A stretch of 64,000 nt of DNA, from contig NZ_JAHHDS010000001.1 of assembly GCF_019739195.1 (NCBI RefSeq), positions 51,502 to 115,501 on the forward strand. Reading direction: 5' to 3'. This document shows positions 35,080-42,777 of the stretch, piece by piece. A program made the position numbers and the translations under genes. Origin of the DNA: Microcella sp. GTDB lineage: Bacteria; Actinomycetota; Actinomycetes; Actinomycetales; Microbacteriaceae. Each line of letters begins with the position of its first letter. The stretch's first letter is position 1. Under the pieces are notes generated by a model. It had not been told where the DNA came from. It made no database searches and saw only the letters and a list, made by a program, of their open reading frames with translations.

Positions 35080-35144
35080 GCTGGAAAGTCGGGGCACTCT
35101 CGCGCCGAACATCCCCGCTCGCAGCCCATAAAGGACGTCAAGAA

Positions 35145-36515
35145 GTGGTCGACCCCTTCGAAACTGTTGTGCACGCCGACCCCGCAGTGATCGCGGGCCT
35201 CGATCACTGGCGCACCCTGCCGATCAAGCAGCAGCCGCCGTGGCCCGATGCGACCGAGGCCGCCGCCGCAGCCGCCGAGCTCTCGACCATGCCGCCGCTG
35301 GTCTTCGCGGGCGAGGTCGACATGCTGCGCGATCGGCTCGCCCGTGCAGCCCGCGGCGACGCTTTCCTCCTGCAGGGCGGCGACTGCGCTGAGACGTTCG
35401 CTGGCGCGACGGCCGACCAGATCCGCAACCGGGTCAAGACGATTCTGCAGATGGCGGTCGTGCTCACCTACGGCGCCTCGATGCCCGTCATCAAGATGGG
35501 CCGCATGGCGGGTCAGTTCGCCAAGCCGCGCTCGAGCGACACCGAGACCCGGGGCGACGTGACGCTGCCTGCCTACCGTGGCGACATCGTCAACGGCTAC
35601 GACTTCACACCCGAGTCGCGCGAGCCCGACCCCCGCCGCATCGTGCGCGGCTACCACACGGCCGCATCGACGCTGAACCTGATCCGGGCGTTCACCCAGG
35701 GTGGTTTCGCCGATCTGCGCATGGTGCACAGCTGGAACAAGGGCTTCGCGGCGAATCCCGCCAACCAGCGCTACGAGGGTCTGGCGAAAGAGATCGACCG
35801 CGCGGTGAAGTTCATGGAGGCAGCAGGAGCCGACTTCGACGAACTCAAGCGCGTCGAGTTCTACTCGAGCCACGAGGGCTTGCTCATGGAGTACGAGCGC
35901 CCCATGACGCGCATCGACTCCCGCACGGGTACGCCCTACAACACGTCGGCGCACTTCCTCTGGATCGGCGAGCGCACGCGCGAGCTCGACGGGGCGCACG
36001 TCGACTTCTTCAAGCGCATCCGCAACCCCATCGGCGTCAAGCTCGGGCCCTCGACGAGCCCCGAGATGATGGAGAAGCTCATTGACGTGCTCGATCCCGA
36101 CCGCGAACCAGGACGCCTCACTTTCATCACGCGCATGGGCGCCGGCACGATTCGGGATGCTCTTCCGCCGCTGCTCGAAGCCGTCAAGACTCTCGACGCG
36201 AACCCGTTGTGGGTCACCGACCCCATGCACGGCAATGGCCTCACGACCCCGACCGGCTACAAGACGCGCCGCTTCGACGATGTCGTCGACGAGGTGAAGG
36301 GCTTCTTCGAGGCGCACCGCGCGGCGGGCACGCACCCCGGCGGCATCCACGTCGAGCTCACGGGCGACGACGTCACGGAGTGCCTCGGCGGCTCGGAGCA
36401 CATCGACGAGGAGACGCTCGCGACGCGTTACGAGTCGCTGTGCGATCCGCGGCTCAACCACATGCAGTCGCTCGAACTGGCCTTCCTCGTCGCCGAGGAG
36501 CTCGGCCGCAGCTAG
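35145..36515 (+). CDS. aroG: 3-deoxy-7-phosphoheptulonate synthase, class II
   Basis: First committed enzyme of the shikimate pathway, condensing phosphoenolpyruvate and erythrose-4-phosphate. The 456 residues have the plant/mycobacterial class II layout: FLLQGGDCAETF (about 67-78), the metal- and substrate-binding VHSWNKGF, SSHEGLL and HFLWIGERTR, and the C-terminal HVELTGDDVTECLGG. GTG start; AAAGGA lies upstream. Placement between plsC and a PASTA kinase is shared with mycobacteria. Confidence 0.95.
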   Translation: MVDPFETVVHADPAVIAGLDHWRTLPIKQQPPWPDATEAAAAAAELSTMPPLVFAGEVDMLRDRLARAARGDAFLLQGGDCAETFAGATADQIRNRVKTILQMAVVLTYGASMPVIKMGRMAGQFAKPRSSDTETRGDVTLPAYRGDIVNGYDFTPESREPDPRRIVRGYHTAASTLNLIRAFTQGGFADLRMVHSWNKGFAANPANQRYEGLAKEIDRAVKFMEAAGADFDELKRVEFYSSHEGLLMEYERPMTRIDSRTGTPYNTSAHFLWIGERTRELDGAHVDFFKRIRNPIGVKLGPSTSPEMMEKLIDVLDPDREPGRLTFITRMGAGTIRDALPPLLEAVKTLDANPLWVTDPMHGNGLTTPTGYKTRRFDDVVDEVKGFFEAHRAAGTHPGGIHVELTGDDVTECLGGSEHIDEETLATRYESLCDPRLNHMQSLELAFLVAEELGRS

Positions 36516-36524
36516 GCAGCGTCG

Positions 36525-38453
36525 CTAGTACTGCGCAACGACTGTCACCTCAGCGTTGCGCAAGACCCGCTGACCTCCGGCGGGGTCGGTCGACTGCACG
36601 GGCGCGAGCTCAGAGTCACGGAACGGCGGGGGCACGTTGGTGTCGAGCCTGACCCGGAATCCTGCCGCCTCGAGCGCGGCGACCGCGTCGTTGATCGAGC
36701 GACCGACGACATTCGGCACCTCGACGAGGTCGGGCCCGCGCGAGACGATGATCGTGAGCGTCGCCCCCGGTCGAATCGGTCCCTCGGCGGTCGCTTCGAC
36801 GCGCAGCACGTCGCCGAGGGCTACGTCGTTGTCGAACTCCGACGTGCCTCCGACGATGCCGGTCAGCTCGCGCGCACTCAGCGCTTCTTGAGCCGCTTCG
36901 ACCGTCAGACCGCGCACGTCGGGGATCGGCCCGACCGACACTAGCGGTATCACCGGCGTGCCCTTGAACGAGTCAGTACCCGGCGCGAGCGTCTGCTCGT
37001 CGGCATCGAGCACGGCGATCACGGAGCCCTCAGGCACTCCGTTGTCGAATTGCCTGATGCTGTCGCCCACGTCGAAGCCCGAGGTGGCGAGCGCGGCGCG
37101 GGCATCGGCCTCTGGCTGCCCGACCACGTCGGGCACCGTCGTCGGTTCCGGTCCGAGCGAGACTACGATCGTGATCTCGGTCTCGCGGTCGATCGTGGTT
37201 CCGGCCTCGGGGTCGGTACCGACGACGAGACCGGCTTCGATCTCGAGGTCGTAGCGCTCGCCAAGGGCCTCGGAGACCAGCGCGCCCTGCTCGTCGAGGA
37301 TCACGCGTGCGGCCTCGACCGTCTGACCGCGCACGTCGGCGATCGTGACGGTCGCGCCGGGTCCGGCGCCGAACCACCAGCCGATGCCGACCGCGAGCCC
37401 GGCGAGGGCCATGACGGCCGCGAACAAGATCCACCCGCGGCGGCGGTTTGAGGCTCCGCGGCGGGTGAGTTCGCCCGTCGCCGACGGGCCCGACGGTGCA
37501 TCCGTCCCTCCGCGCGTGCCGAGCACCTGCGTCTCGCCTGTCGGGGGAGCGGTGGGAATCGGCGAGGTGAGCAGCATCGTGCGCTGCGTCTCGGTCGCGG
37601 GCAGAGCCGTCTGCAACGAGCGGCCGGTCTCGCTCAACTGGTCGAGCAGAGCGCGAGCATCCGCCGGTCTGTCTTGCGGATCGCGCGCCGTCGCCCACAG
37701 CACGATCTCGTCCCACTCGGCCGGCACGCGCGCATTGAACGAGCTCGGGGCCGGCACGGTGTCGTTCGCGTGCTGGTAAGCGATCTGCATGGGCTGCTCG
37801 CCCTTGTAGGGCTGCTCGCCCGTGAGCATCTCGAACATCATGATGCCGACGGCGTAGATGTCGCTGCGGGTGTCGGCGATGCCACGGGTGACGAGCTCGG
37901 GCGAGAGGTAGGCGATCGTGCCGAGCAGCGCCTTGCCGGTCGCGGTGTTCGCGCTCGCGGCGCGGGCGAGCCCGAAGTCGCCGATCTTGATGCGGCCGTC
38001 GTCGGCGAGCAGCACATTCTCGGGCTTGAGGTCGCGGTGAACGATGCCGGCTCGATGCGCGGCGGCGAGCCCCGCGAGCACCGCCTCGGTGATGTCCATC
38101 GTCTGCTCGGGCGTGAGCGCGCCGTACTCTTGCAGCAGTTCGCGCAGCGTGATGCCCGGCAGGTACTCCATGACGAGATAGGCCGATTCGGCATCCTGGC
38201 CCTGATCGAAGACGTTGACGACGTTGGGGTGAGCGAGACGCGCGGCCGAGCGTGCCTCTTGAATGAACCGCTCTTTGAATTGGCTGTCATCGGCGAGGTG
38301 GCCGTGCATGATCTTCACCGCGACGAGGCGGTCGAGACGCTGGTCGGTGGCGAGGTACACGGTGGCCATGCCCCCGCGTGCGATGCGTGAGCGCACCTGG
38401 TACCGGCCGTCGATCAGGCGGCCGATGAGGGGATCGGTCGTCGAGGTGCTCAC
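36525..38453 (-). CDS. pknL: PknL-like serine/threonine kinase with four PASTA domains
   Basis: Transmembrane Hanks-type kinase, 642 residues. The kinase domain (about 15-275) is complete: glycine loop ARGGMAT, VAVK (Lys47), HRDLKPEN (139-146), DFG (159-161) and an activation loop with Thr residues. A juxtamembrane linker leads to one transmembrane helix (341-362) and four extracellular PASTA repeats (about 365-435, 436-508, 509-573, 574-642) that bind peptidoglycan fragments or lipid II. Its position next to DAHP synthase and an Rv2175c homologue matches mycobacterial pknL, although PASTA repeats are lacking in M. tuberculosis PknL. GTG start, supported by a leaderless-type -10. Confidence 0.9.
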   Translation of the reverse strand: MSTSTTDPLIGRLIDGRYQVRSRIARGGMATVYLATDQRLDRLVAVKIMHGHLADDSQFKERFIQEARSAARLAHPNVVNVFDQGQDAESAYLVMEYLPGITLRELLQEYGALTPEQTMDITEAVLAGLAAAHRAGIVHRDLKPENVLLADDGRIKIGDFGLARAASANTATGKALLGTIAYLSPELVTRGIADTRSDIYAVGIMMFEMLTGEQPYKGEQPMQIAYQHANDTVPAPSSFNARVPAEWDEIVLWATARDPQDRPADARALLDQLSETGRSLQTALPATETQRTMLLTSPIPTAPPTGETQVLGTRGGTDAPSGPSATGELTRRGASNRRRGWILFAAVMALAGLAVGIGWWFGAGPGATVTIADVRGQTVEAARVILDEQGALVSEALGERYDLEIEAGLVVGTDPEAGTTIDRETEITIVVSLGPEPTTVPDVVGQPEADARAALATSGFDVGDSIRQFDNGVPEGSVIAVLDADEQTLAPGTDSFKGTPVIPLVSVGPIPDVRGLTVEAAQEALSARELTGIVGGTSEFDNDVALGDVLRVEATAEGPIRPGATLTIIVSRGPDLVEVPNVVGRSINDAVAALEAAGFRVRLDTNVPPPFRDSELAPVQSTDPAGGQRVLRNAEVTVVAQY

Positions 38454-38459
38454 CTTGCG

Positions 38460-38465
38460 AGTCTA
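38460..38465 (-). promoter_or_regulatory. -10 hexamer of PASTA kinase gene, leaderless type
   Basis: TAGACT on the minus strand, 6-base spacer, GTG at 38453. Confidence 0.52.
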
Positions 38466-38512
38466 GGTCGACGGCCTGGCGGCGAGCCGGAGGCGCACCC
38501 GGAGACGCGGGC

Positions 38513-39850
38513 TCAGGTCAACTCGTAGTACCACGCCCACGCGCTCGCCTCCCACTTGGCGTAGTGGTTCGGGTAAGCCGAGATCTGCACGGCCTGCGCT
38601 GCCTGGGTGAGGGTCATGCTCTGCCAGCCGGGAATGTCGAGCAGGCCGCGCGTGTAGCCCGAGCGGCCTACGTAGAAGAGCCGGGCGGCGTGACTCGGAA
38701 TCTGCAGGTCGGCGGCGGTGCCCCACCCTGAACTGGGGCGCTGCTGGAAGAGGCCGACGCTGTCGCGGTCGCCCCACGAGAGGTTGCGCAGCGTCGACTC
38801 TTGCATGGCCGTCGCGAGGGCGATGACGATGCCGTACTGCGGCACCCCGAGCTCGCGCCCGACGCGCACGATGGTCGCGGCGTGGGCGCGCATCTCGGCG
38901 GTCAGGGGAGTCACGCTACCCCCGCTCGGTGGTCCGGTCGGGGCGCCGGGGGCCGAGGGAGTGCTGGGGCGCGTAGCGAAGCTCACGGGCAAGGCCGGGC
39001 GCTCGGCGATCGGCAACGCGGCGACCGCGGCGGCCGTCGACGCGGGCTGCTGGCGCGCCGCCGTCTGAACCTCGACGGTCGCGGGCTTCGGCGCGTCGAT
39101 GGCCACGCCGACCACGGGCGCCGGCAGTGGCTGTGCGATCGGCTCGCGACCCGGGATGGCCAGGGCCTGCCCTGGGTAGATGATGCTGGCGCTGTCGAGA
39201 CCGTTCGCCGAGAGGATCGAGCGCGTCGAGACGCCGAATCGTGTGGCGATCGACGAGATCGTGTCGCCTTTGACGATCGTGTAGCGGCCCGCCTGCGTGC
39301 GGGCGGGCGGGGGAGCGGTGGTCTTGACCGGAGCGGTGGTCAGGCTCAGCACCTGCCCGGGGAAGATCGTCGATCTCCACGAGAGCCCATTGAGAGCAAG
39401 CACAGACGCAGTGGATAGCCCGAATCGCTGGGCGACGCTGCTGACCGTGTCGCCCGGTTCGACCACGTACACGGCCGGCGCCGAGGTCGCGGCGACCGTC
39501 GATGCGGCCAGGGCGCCCGGCACGATCGCCGCACTGAGCTGCGTCAGCGCTGCCCGCAGCCCGAAGGGTGTGGGCGCCTGCTCCGGCTTGGGCGGTGCGG
39601 GCTTGCGAGCATGGGCCGGATCGATCGGACCGGTGAGGCCCATGCCAAGTGCAATGGCGCCGGTGAGCACCACGGGCACTGCCGTGAAGGCGGCCGACCG
39701 CGCTCGCACGGCGACAGACGGCCGAGGGCGAACGGGCGCCGTGGCGATCGCCGGAGACAGACCGGCGAAGACAGCGTGCGCGCGGTTGTCGATGGCGTCA
39801 CGACCGCCGAGACTCTGCGCAGTGTCAGCAGCGCCGCGAGTGTCGGTCAT
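38513..39850 (-). CDS. LysM-domain protein with lysozyme-like C-terminus
   Basis: A 445-residue cell-wall protein. An N-terminal cytoplasmic stretch leads to one hydrophobic segment (about 55-75), two LysM domains (127-170 and 190-233), a Pro/Ala/Thr-rich linker, and a C-terminal domain (about 320-445) with transglycosylase-like motifs (AMQESTLRN, SVGLFQQRPSSGWG). It probably binds and cleaves peptidoglycan outside the membrane. The ATG at 39850 gives a sensible membrane topology; an in-frame ATG lies 20 bases further upstream. The adjacent PASTA kinase may coordinate with it, but this is inference. Confidence 0.8.
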   Translation of the reverse strand: MTDTRGAADTAQSLGGRDAIDNRAHAVFAGLSPAIATAPVRPRPSVAVRARSAAFTAVPVVLTGAIALGMGLTGPIDPAHARKPAPPKPEQAPTPFGLRAALTQLSAAIVPGALAASTVAATSAPAVYVVEPGDTVSSVAQRFGLSTASVLALNGLSWRSTIFPGQVLSLTTAPVKTTAPPPARTQAGRYTIVKGDTISSIATRFGVSTRSILSANGLDSASIIYPGQALAIPGREPIAQPLPAPVVGVAIDAPKPATVEVQTAARQQPASTAAAVAALPIAERPALPVSFATRPSTPSAPGAPTGPPSGGSVTPLTAEMRAHAATIVRVGRELGVPQYGIVIALATAMQESTLRNLSWGDRDSVGLFQQRPSSGWGTAADLQIPSHAARLFYVGRSGYTRGLLDIPGWQSMTLTQAAQAVQISAYPNHYAKWEASAWAWYYELT

Positions 39851-40043
39851 GTGATCCGGCCCTTCACACGTCATCAGGAATGCACCTGCTCCGTCGCGCC
39901 CGAGTGGGCGCTCGCGAGCCCCCCAGCCCGCTGCCTCACAGTACAACGAAAGTCAACAGAAGGGGAAGAAGTGATTACAGTTTACATGTTTGTAACATAA
40001 GCCCGTGTCGCCGAGGACCGCTGCGGCATGGCACGCTAGAGCT
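39851..40043. promoter_or_regulatory. divergent intergenic region with AT-rich dyad
   Basis: 193 bases between the LysM gene and the Rv2175c-like gene. The segment 39957-40000 is unusually AT-rich for this genome and carries TTACA-TGTT-TGTAA (arms of 5, spacer 4) around 39980-39995, an operator-like dyad. No small gene or known riboswitch was recognised. Confidence 0.45.
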
Positions 40044-40382
40044 GTGGCCGCAGAATCCGCTCGCTGGTTGACCATCCCTGATCTGGTCGAACGCCTCGGC
40101 CTGAGCCCGGGCAAGGTGCATCGTCTTCTCGAAGACCGTCAGCTGCTCGCTGTGCGCCGCGAGTCGGTGCTCATGGTGCCCGACGAGTTCCTCGACGAGA
40201 ACGAGCCGTTGAAAGACCTGCGCGGCACGCTCATGTTGCTGGCCGACGACGGCTTCAGCGATGACGAGGCAATGCGGTGGATGCTCGAGGTCGACGACAT
40301 GCTAGGCACGAGCCCGATCGCAGCGCTGCGGGCGGGCCGCAAGGCCGAGGTTCGCCGCGTGGCACAGGCCCTCGCGTTCTAA
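40044..40382 (+). CDS. Rv2175c-like DNA-binding protein
   Basis: A 112-residue winged helix-turn-helix protein similar to mycobacterial Rv2175c, a DNA-binding substrate of PknL. The recognition region (WLTIPDLVERLGLSPGKVHRLLEDRQLLAVRR, residues 8-39) and the C-terminal AEVRRVAQALAF are conserved. The gene sits near the PASTA kinase as in mycobacteria, supporting a kinase-substrate relationship. The start is uncertain: GTG 40044 is chosen, but an in-frame GTG at 40005 would add 13 residues. Targets are unknown. Confidence 0.76.
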   Translation: MAAESARWLTIPDLVERLGLSPGKVHRLLEDRQLLAVRRESVLMVPDEFLDENEPLKDLRGTLMLLADDGFSDDEAMRWMLEVDDMLGTSPIAALRAGRKAEVRRVAQALAF

Positions 40383-40409
40383 AGATTCTTGGGTCAGTAC
40401 GCTCTCGGG

Positions 40410-41531
40410 TCAGTGGGCCCGACGCGTCACGAGATCACTGAGGCCCACCAGTTCGGCGCGCGCCGAGCGGCTCAGGGGAGCGTCGTCGAGGGCGGCAATG
40501 GCCGTGGCGACCGACCGCGCGATCATCTGCTCGACTGTCTCGACCGCGCCGCTGTCGCGGATCGTCGCCTGCAGTGTCGCGATCTGGTGGTCTGAGAGCG
40601 TCGCATCGCCGAGCAGTTCATCGATGAGCGCCACGGCGCCGGCGGGAAGCGCGGCGCGCGCGAGCGCGATGATGACGGTGCGCTTGCCTTCGCGCAGGTC
40701 GTCGCCGGCCGGCTTGCCCGTCACCTCGGGGTCGCCGAAGACGCCGAGCAGGTCGTCGCGCAACTGGAAGGCGACGCCGAGCGGCAGACCGAAAGCGCGC
40801 AGGGCCGACACTTGTTCAAGACTGCCGCCGGCCATCAGCGCGCCGAGCGCGAGGGGCGCTTCGATGGAGTACTTCGCCGACTTGTACGTCAGTACCCGGT
40901 GGGCGCGAGGCAGCAGCTCCGACTCGTCGGCATCGCGCCACGCGACCTCTTCGAGAATGTCGAGGTACTGACCCACGGTGACCTCGGTGCGCATGGTGTG
41001 AAACTCCCGCCGCGCAGCGCGCGCACTCACGACATCATCGAGGCGCGACAGGCCGGCGTCGAGCAACTCGTCGCTCCAGCCGAGCAGGAGGTCGCCGAGC
41101 AGCAGGGCAGACGACGTGCCGTACCCCGGGGCGTTGCCGGCCCAGTGGTGCTCTCGGTGCTCTCGCTCGAACCGCCGGTGGGCGGCAGGCATGCCCCGTC
41201 GTGTGTCGGAGTTGTCCATGATGTCGTCGTGCACGAGGGCTGCGGCATGGAAGAGCTCGAGGGCGGCCGCCGCGTCGATGATGCTCGACAAGTCGGGGTG
41301 CGAGTCGATCTCGGCCAGCAGGTCGTCAGGGTTGACCGTGCCCGCCACCGCATGCCATCCCCAGTAGCAGAAGAGGGCTCTGAAACGCTTGCCGCCACTC
41401 AGCAGCTCGCTGCTGGCGTCGGTGAACACGGCCAGTTCGTCGGCGATGCCCGACACATGCGAGGCCCGTTGCTCGAGGAACTGCTCCAGTCGAGCGTTGA
41501 CCAGGTCGACTAACCGCAATCTCTCAGGCAC
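40410..41531 (-). CDS. polyprenyl diphosphate synthase (IdsA-like)
   Basis: Trans-prenyltransferase that condenses isopentenyl diphosphate into geranylgeranyl or longer chains for quinones, carotenoids or carrier lipids. The 373 residues have the first aspartate-rich motif DDIMD (102-106), GGKRFR (46-51), and the second motif DDLLGVFGD (about 255-263). Product length cannot be judged safely. GTG start with a leaderless-type -10. Same position as mycobacterial idsA2 between Rv2175c and dcw. Confidence 0.87.
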   Translation of the reverse strand: MPERLRLVDLVNARLEQFLEQRASHVSGIADELAVFTDASSELLSGGKRFRALFCYWGWHAVAGTVNPDDLLAEIDSHPDLSSIIDAAAALELFHAAALVHDDIMDNSDTRRGMPAAHRRFEREHREHHWAGNAPGYGTSSALLLGDLLLGWSDELLDAGLSRLDDVVSARAARREFHTMRTEVTVGQYLDILEEVAWRDADESELLPRAHRVLTYKSAKYSIEAPLALGALMAGGSLEQVSALRAFGLPLGVAFQLRDDLLGVFGDPEVTGKPAGDDLREGKRTVIIALARAALPAGAVALIDELLGDATLSDHQIATLQATIRDSGAVETVEQMIARSVATAIAALDDAPLSRSARAELVGLSDLVTRRAH

Positions 41532-41537
41532 TCTCCT

Positions 41538-41543
41538 AGCCTA
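41538..41543 (-). promoter_or_regulatory. -10 hexamer of polyprenyl synthase gene, leaderless type
   Basis: TAGGCT on the minus strand, then AGGAGA, then the GTG at 41531. AGGAGA touches the start codon and is too close to act as a ribosome-binding site. Confidence 0.52.
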
Positions 41544-41610
41544 TCCAGCACGGCAGTCCTACAATGAAGCCGCGGGGAAGACCTCCGCGATTGTGGGTGA
41601 AAGGGTAGCC

Positions 41611-41991
41611 ATGCCGCTCTCGGAGCACGAGCAGCGTCTTCTGGAAGAGATGGAGCGCAATCTCTACCAGAACGATGCAGATTTCGTCGCGACCGTATCC
41701 GGTCGCCGCGGGAAGCCTAATTATCGACTCATCGTGATCGGCGCTCTGCTGGCGGTGGCAGGCGTGGCAGCTCTCGTCGCCGGAGTCATCGTGCAGCAGC
41801 CACTTATTGGCGTTGTCGGCTTCGGCCTCATGCTGGGCGGGGTGCTCATGGTGCTCTCGCCCGGTCGCGCCCCCGCCGATGCGACGAGCGCGCCAGCGCC
41901 GGGCGCGTCGGCGCGCAAGCCCGCTCGTGCGTCGTGGATGGACACCATGACCGAGCGCTGGGAACGCCGCCAGGACGAGCGCGGCGAGTAG
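41611..41991 (+). CDS. DUF3040 membrane protein
   Basis: A 126-residue actinobacterial DUF3040 protein: N-terminal MPLSEHEQRLLEEMERNLYQ-type helix with acidic residues, two adjacent transmembrane helices (about 39-60 and 64-84) and a basic, Ala/Pro-rich cytoplasmic tail. Members of this family regularly precede mraZ in actinobacteria and their function is unknown. A GTGAAAGGG ribosome-binding site precedes the ATG, and a strong terminator follows, so it is its own unit. Confidence 0.82.
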   Translation: MPLSEHEQRLLEEMERNLYQNDADFVATVSGRRGKPNYRLIVIGALLAVAGVAALVAGVIVQQPLIGVVGFGLMLGGVLMVLSPGRAPADATSAPAPGASARKPARASWMDTMTERWERRQDERGE

Positions 41992-42014
41992 CCCTCCACT
42001 TCTCTCCCTCTTTC

Positions 42015-42043
42015 GGGGCCGACCGTCGGGTCGGCCCCTTTTT
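42015..42043 (+). terminator. intrinsic terminator after DUF3040 gene
   Basis: Stem GGGGCCGACC/GGTCGGCCCC (10 bp) with a 4-base loop, followed by a five-T run. It separates the DUF3040 gene from the dcw cluster. Confidence 0.9.
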
Positions 42044-42128
42044 CGTGCGCTCTACTTCTGGGGCCGTCTGATCTCCTCCACCAGGGTCACTGGTGTCGAG
42101 GCCCGTATTTCCGCACCTTTTGGGGTGC

Positions 42129-42201
42129 AGTGGAGACGAATCTGCCCTAGAGTGCACAGAGTCCTTTACTCGGTGGAGGAAAGTGGAGTAAAGTGGAGAA
42201 C
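42129..42201 (+). promoter_or_regulatory. MraZ-box-like direct repeats upstream of mraZ
   Basis: Three contiguous 10-bp units, GGTGGAGGAA, AGTGGAGTAA and AGTGGAGAAC (42172-42201), preceded 43 bases upstream by a fourth copy, AGTGGAGACG (42129-42138). MraZ homologues in other phyla bind short G-rich repeats with roughly 10-bp spacing at this position, so autoregulation of the dcw operon by MraZ is the likely meaning. Confidence 0.72.
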
Positions 42202-42243
42202 ATCACCTGATCTCGGGCCGGAGATGAGAGGGGGGCCAGGACG

Positions 42244-42675
42244 ATGCTTCTCGGCACGCACACCCCCAAGCTCGACGACAAAGGGCGCATCATCCTTCCG
42301 GCGAAGTTCCGCAGCGAGCTCGCCGGGGGCGTCGTGCTCACGCGCGGCCAGGAGCACTGCATCTATGTGTTCAGCGGAGCGAAGTTCCAAGAACAGCTCG
42401 ACAAGCTGCGCACCGCGCCGCTCACGAGCAAGCAAGGTCGAGAGTTTCAGCGACTCTTCCTCTCCGGCGCGAGTGAGCAAGAACCCGACTCGCAGCACCG
42501 CCTGACGATTCCCACCGTGCTGCGCGAGTACGCGGGCCTCGACCGCGAGCTCACCGTCATCGGCGCTGGCGATCGCGCCGAGATTTGGTCGACCGAGGCT
42601 TGGAACGCCTACTACTCCGAGCGCGAAGAAGCGTTCGCCAACACCGAGGAGGAGGTGATCCCCGGGCTCTTCTGA
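42244..42675 (+). CDS. mraZ: transcriptional regulator MraZ
   Basis: AbrB-fold regulator that opens the dcw cluster and represses it in several bacteria; 143 residues, the usual size. Both DNA-contact repeats typical of MraZ are seen: the N-terminal [20 protein letters not shown] (about 4-23) and the second [16 protein letters not shown] (about 84-99). The ATG follows AGGAC closely spaced. The tandem repeats 40-70 bases upstream are the probable binding site. Confidence 0.94.
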   Translation: MLLGTHTPKLDDKGRIILPAKFRSELAGGVVLTRGQEHCIYVFSGAKFQEQLDKLRTAPLTSKQGREFQRLFLSGASEQEPDSQHRLTIPTVLREYAGLDRELTVIGAGDRAEIWSTEAWNAYYSEREEAFANTEEEVIPGLF

Positions 42676-42707
42676 TCGCGTGACCCCGACTCCCAGCCGT
42701 GAGCCGC

Positions 42708-42733
42708 CCTGGCACACCTTCCCCGGTGCCAGG
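42708..42733 (+). promoter_or_regulatory. hairpin between mraZ and rsmH
   Basis: CCTGGCAC/GTGCCAGG, a perfect 8-bp stem with a 10-base loop in the 102-base mraZ-rsmH gap. No U-tract follows; it may be an RNA-stability or attenuation element. No ribosome-binding site is obvious ahead of rsmH. Confidence 0.35.
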
Positions 42734-42777
42734 TCGCAACGGATGGGGATCAGGGCCCCGCGCTCGATCCGGCAACG

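Noticed and set aside
39851..40043. Cyclic-di-AMP (ydaO-type) riboswitch ahead of the LysM gene
   Set aside because: Such riboswitches precede some actinobacterial wall-hydrolase genes, but the conserved sequence blocks are not visible here.
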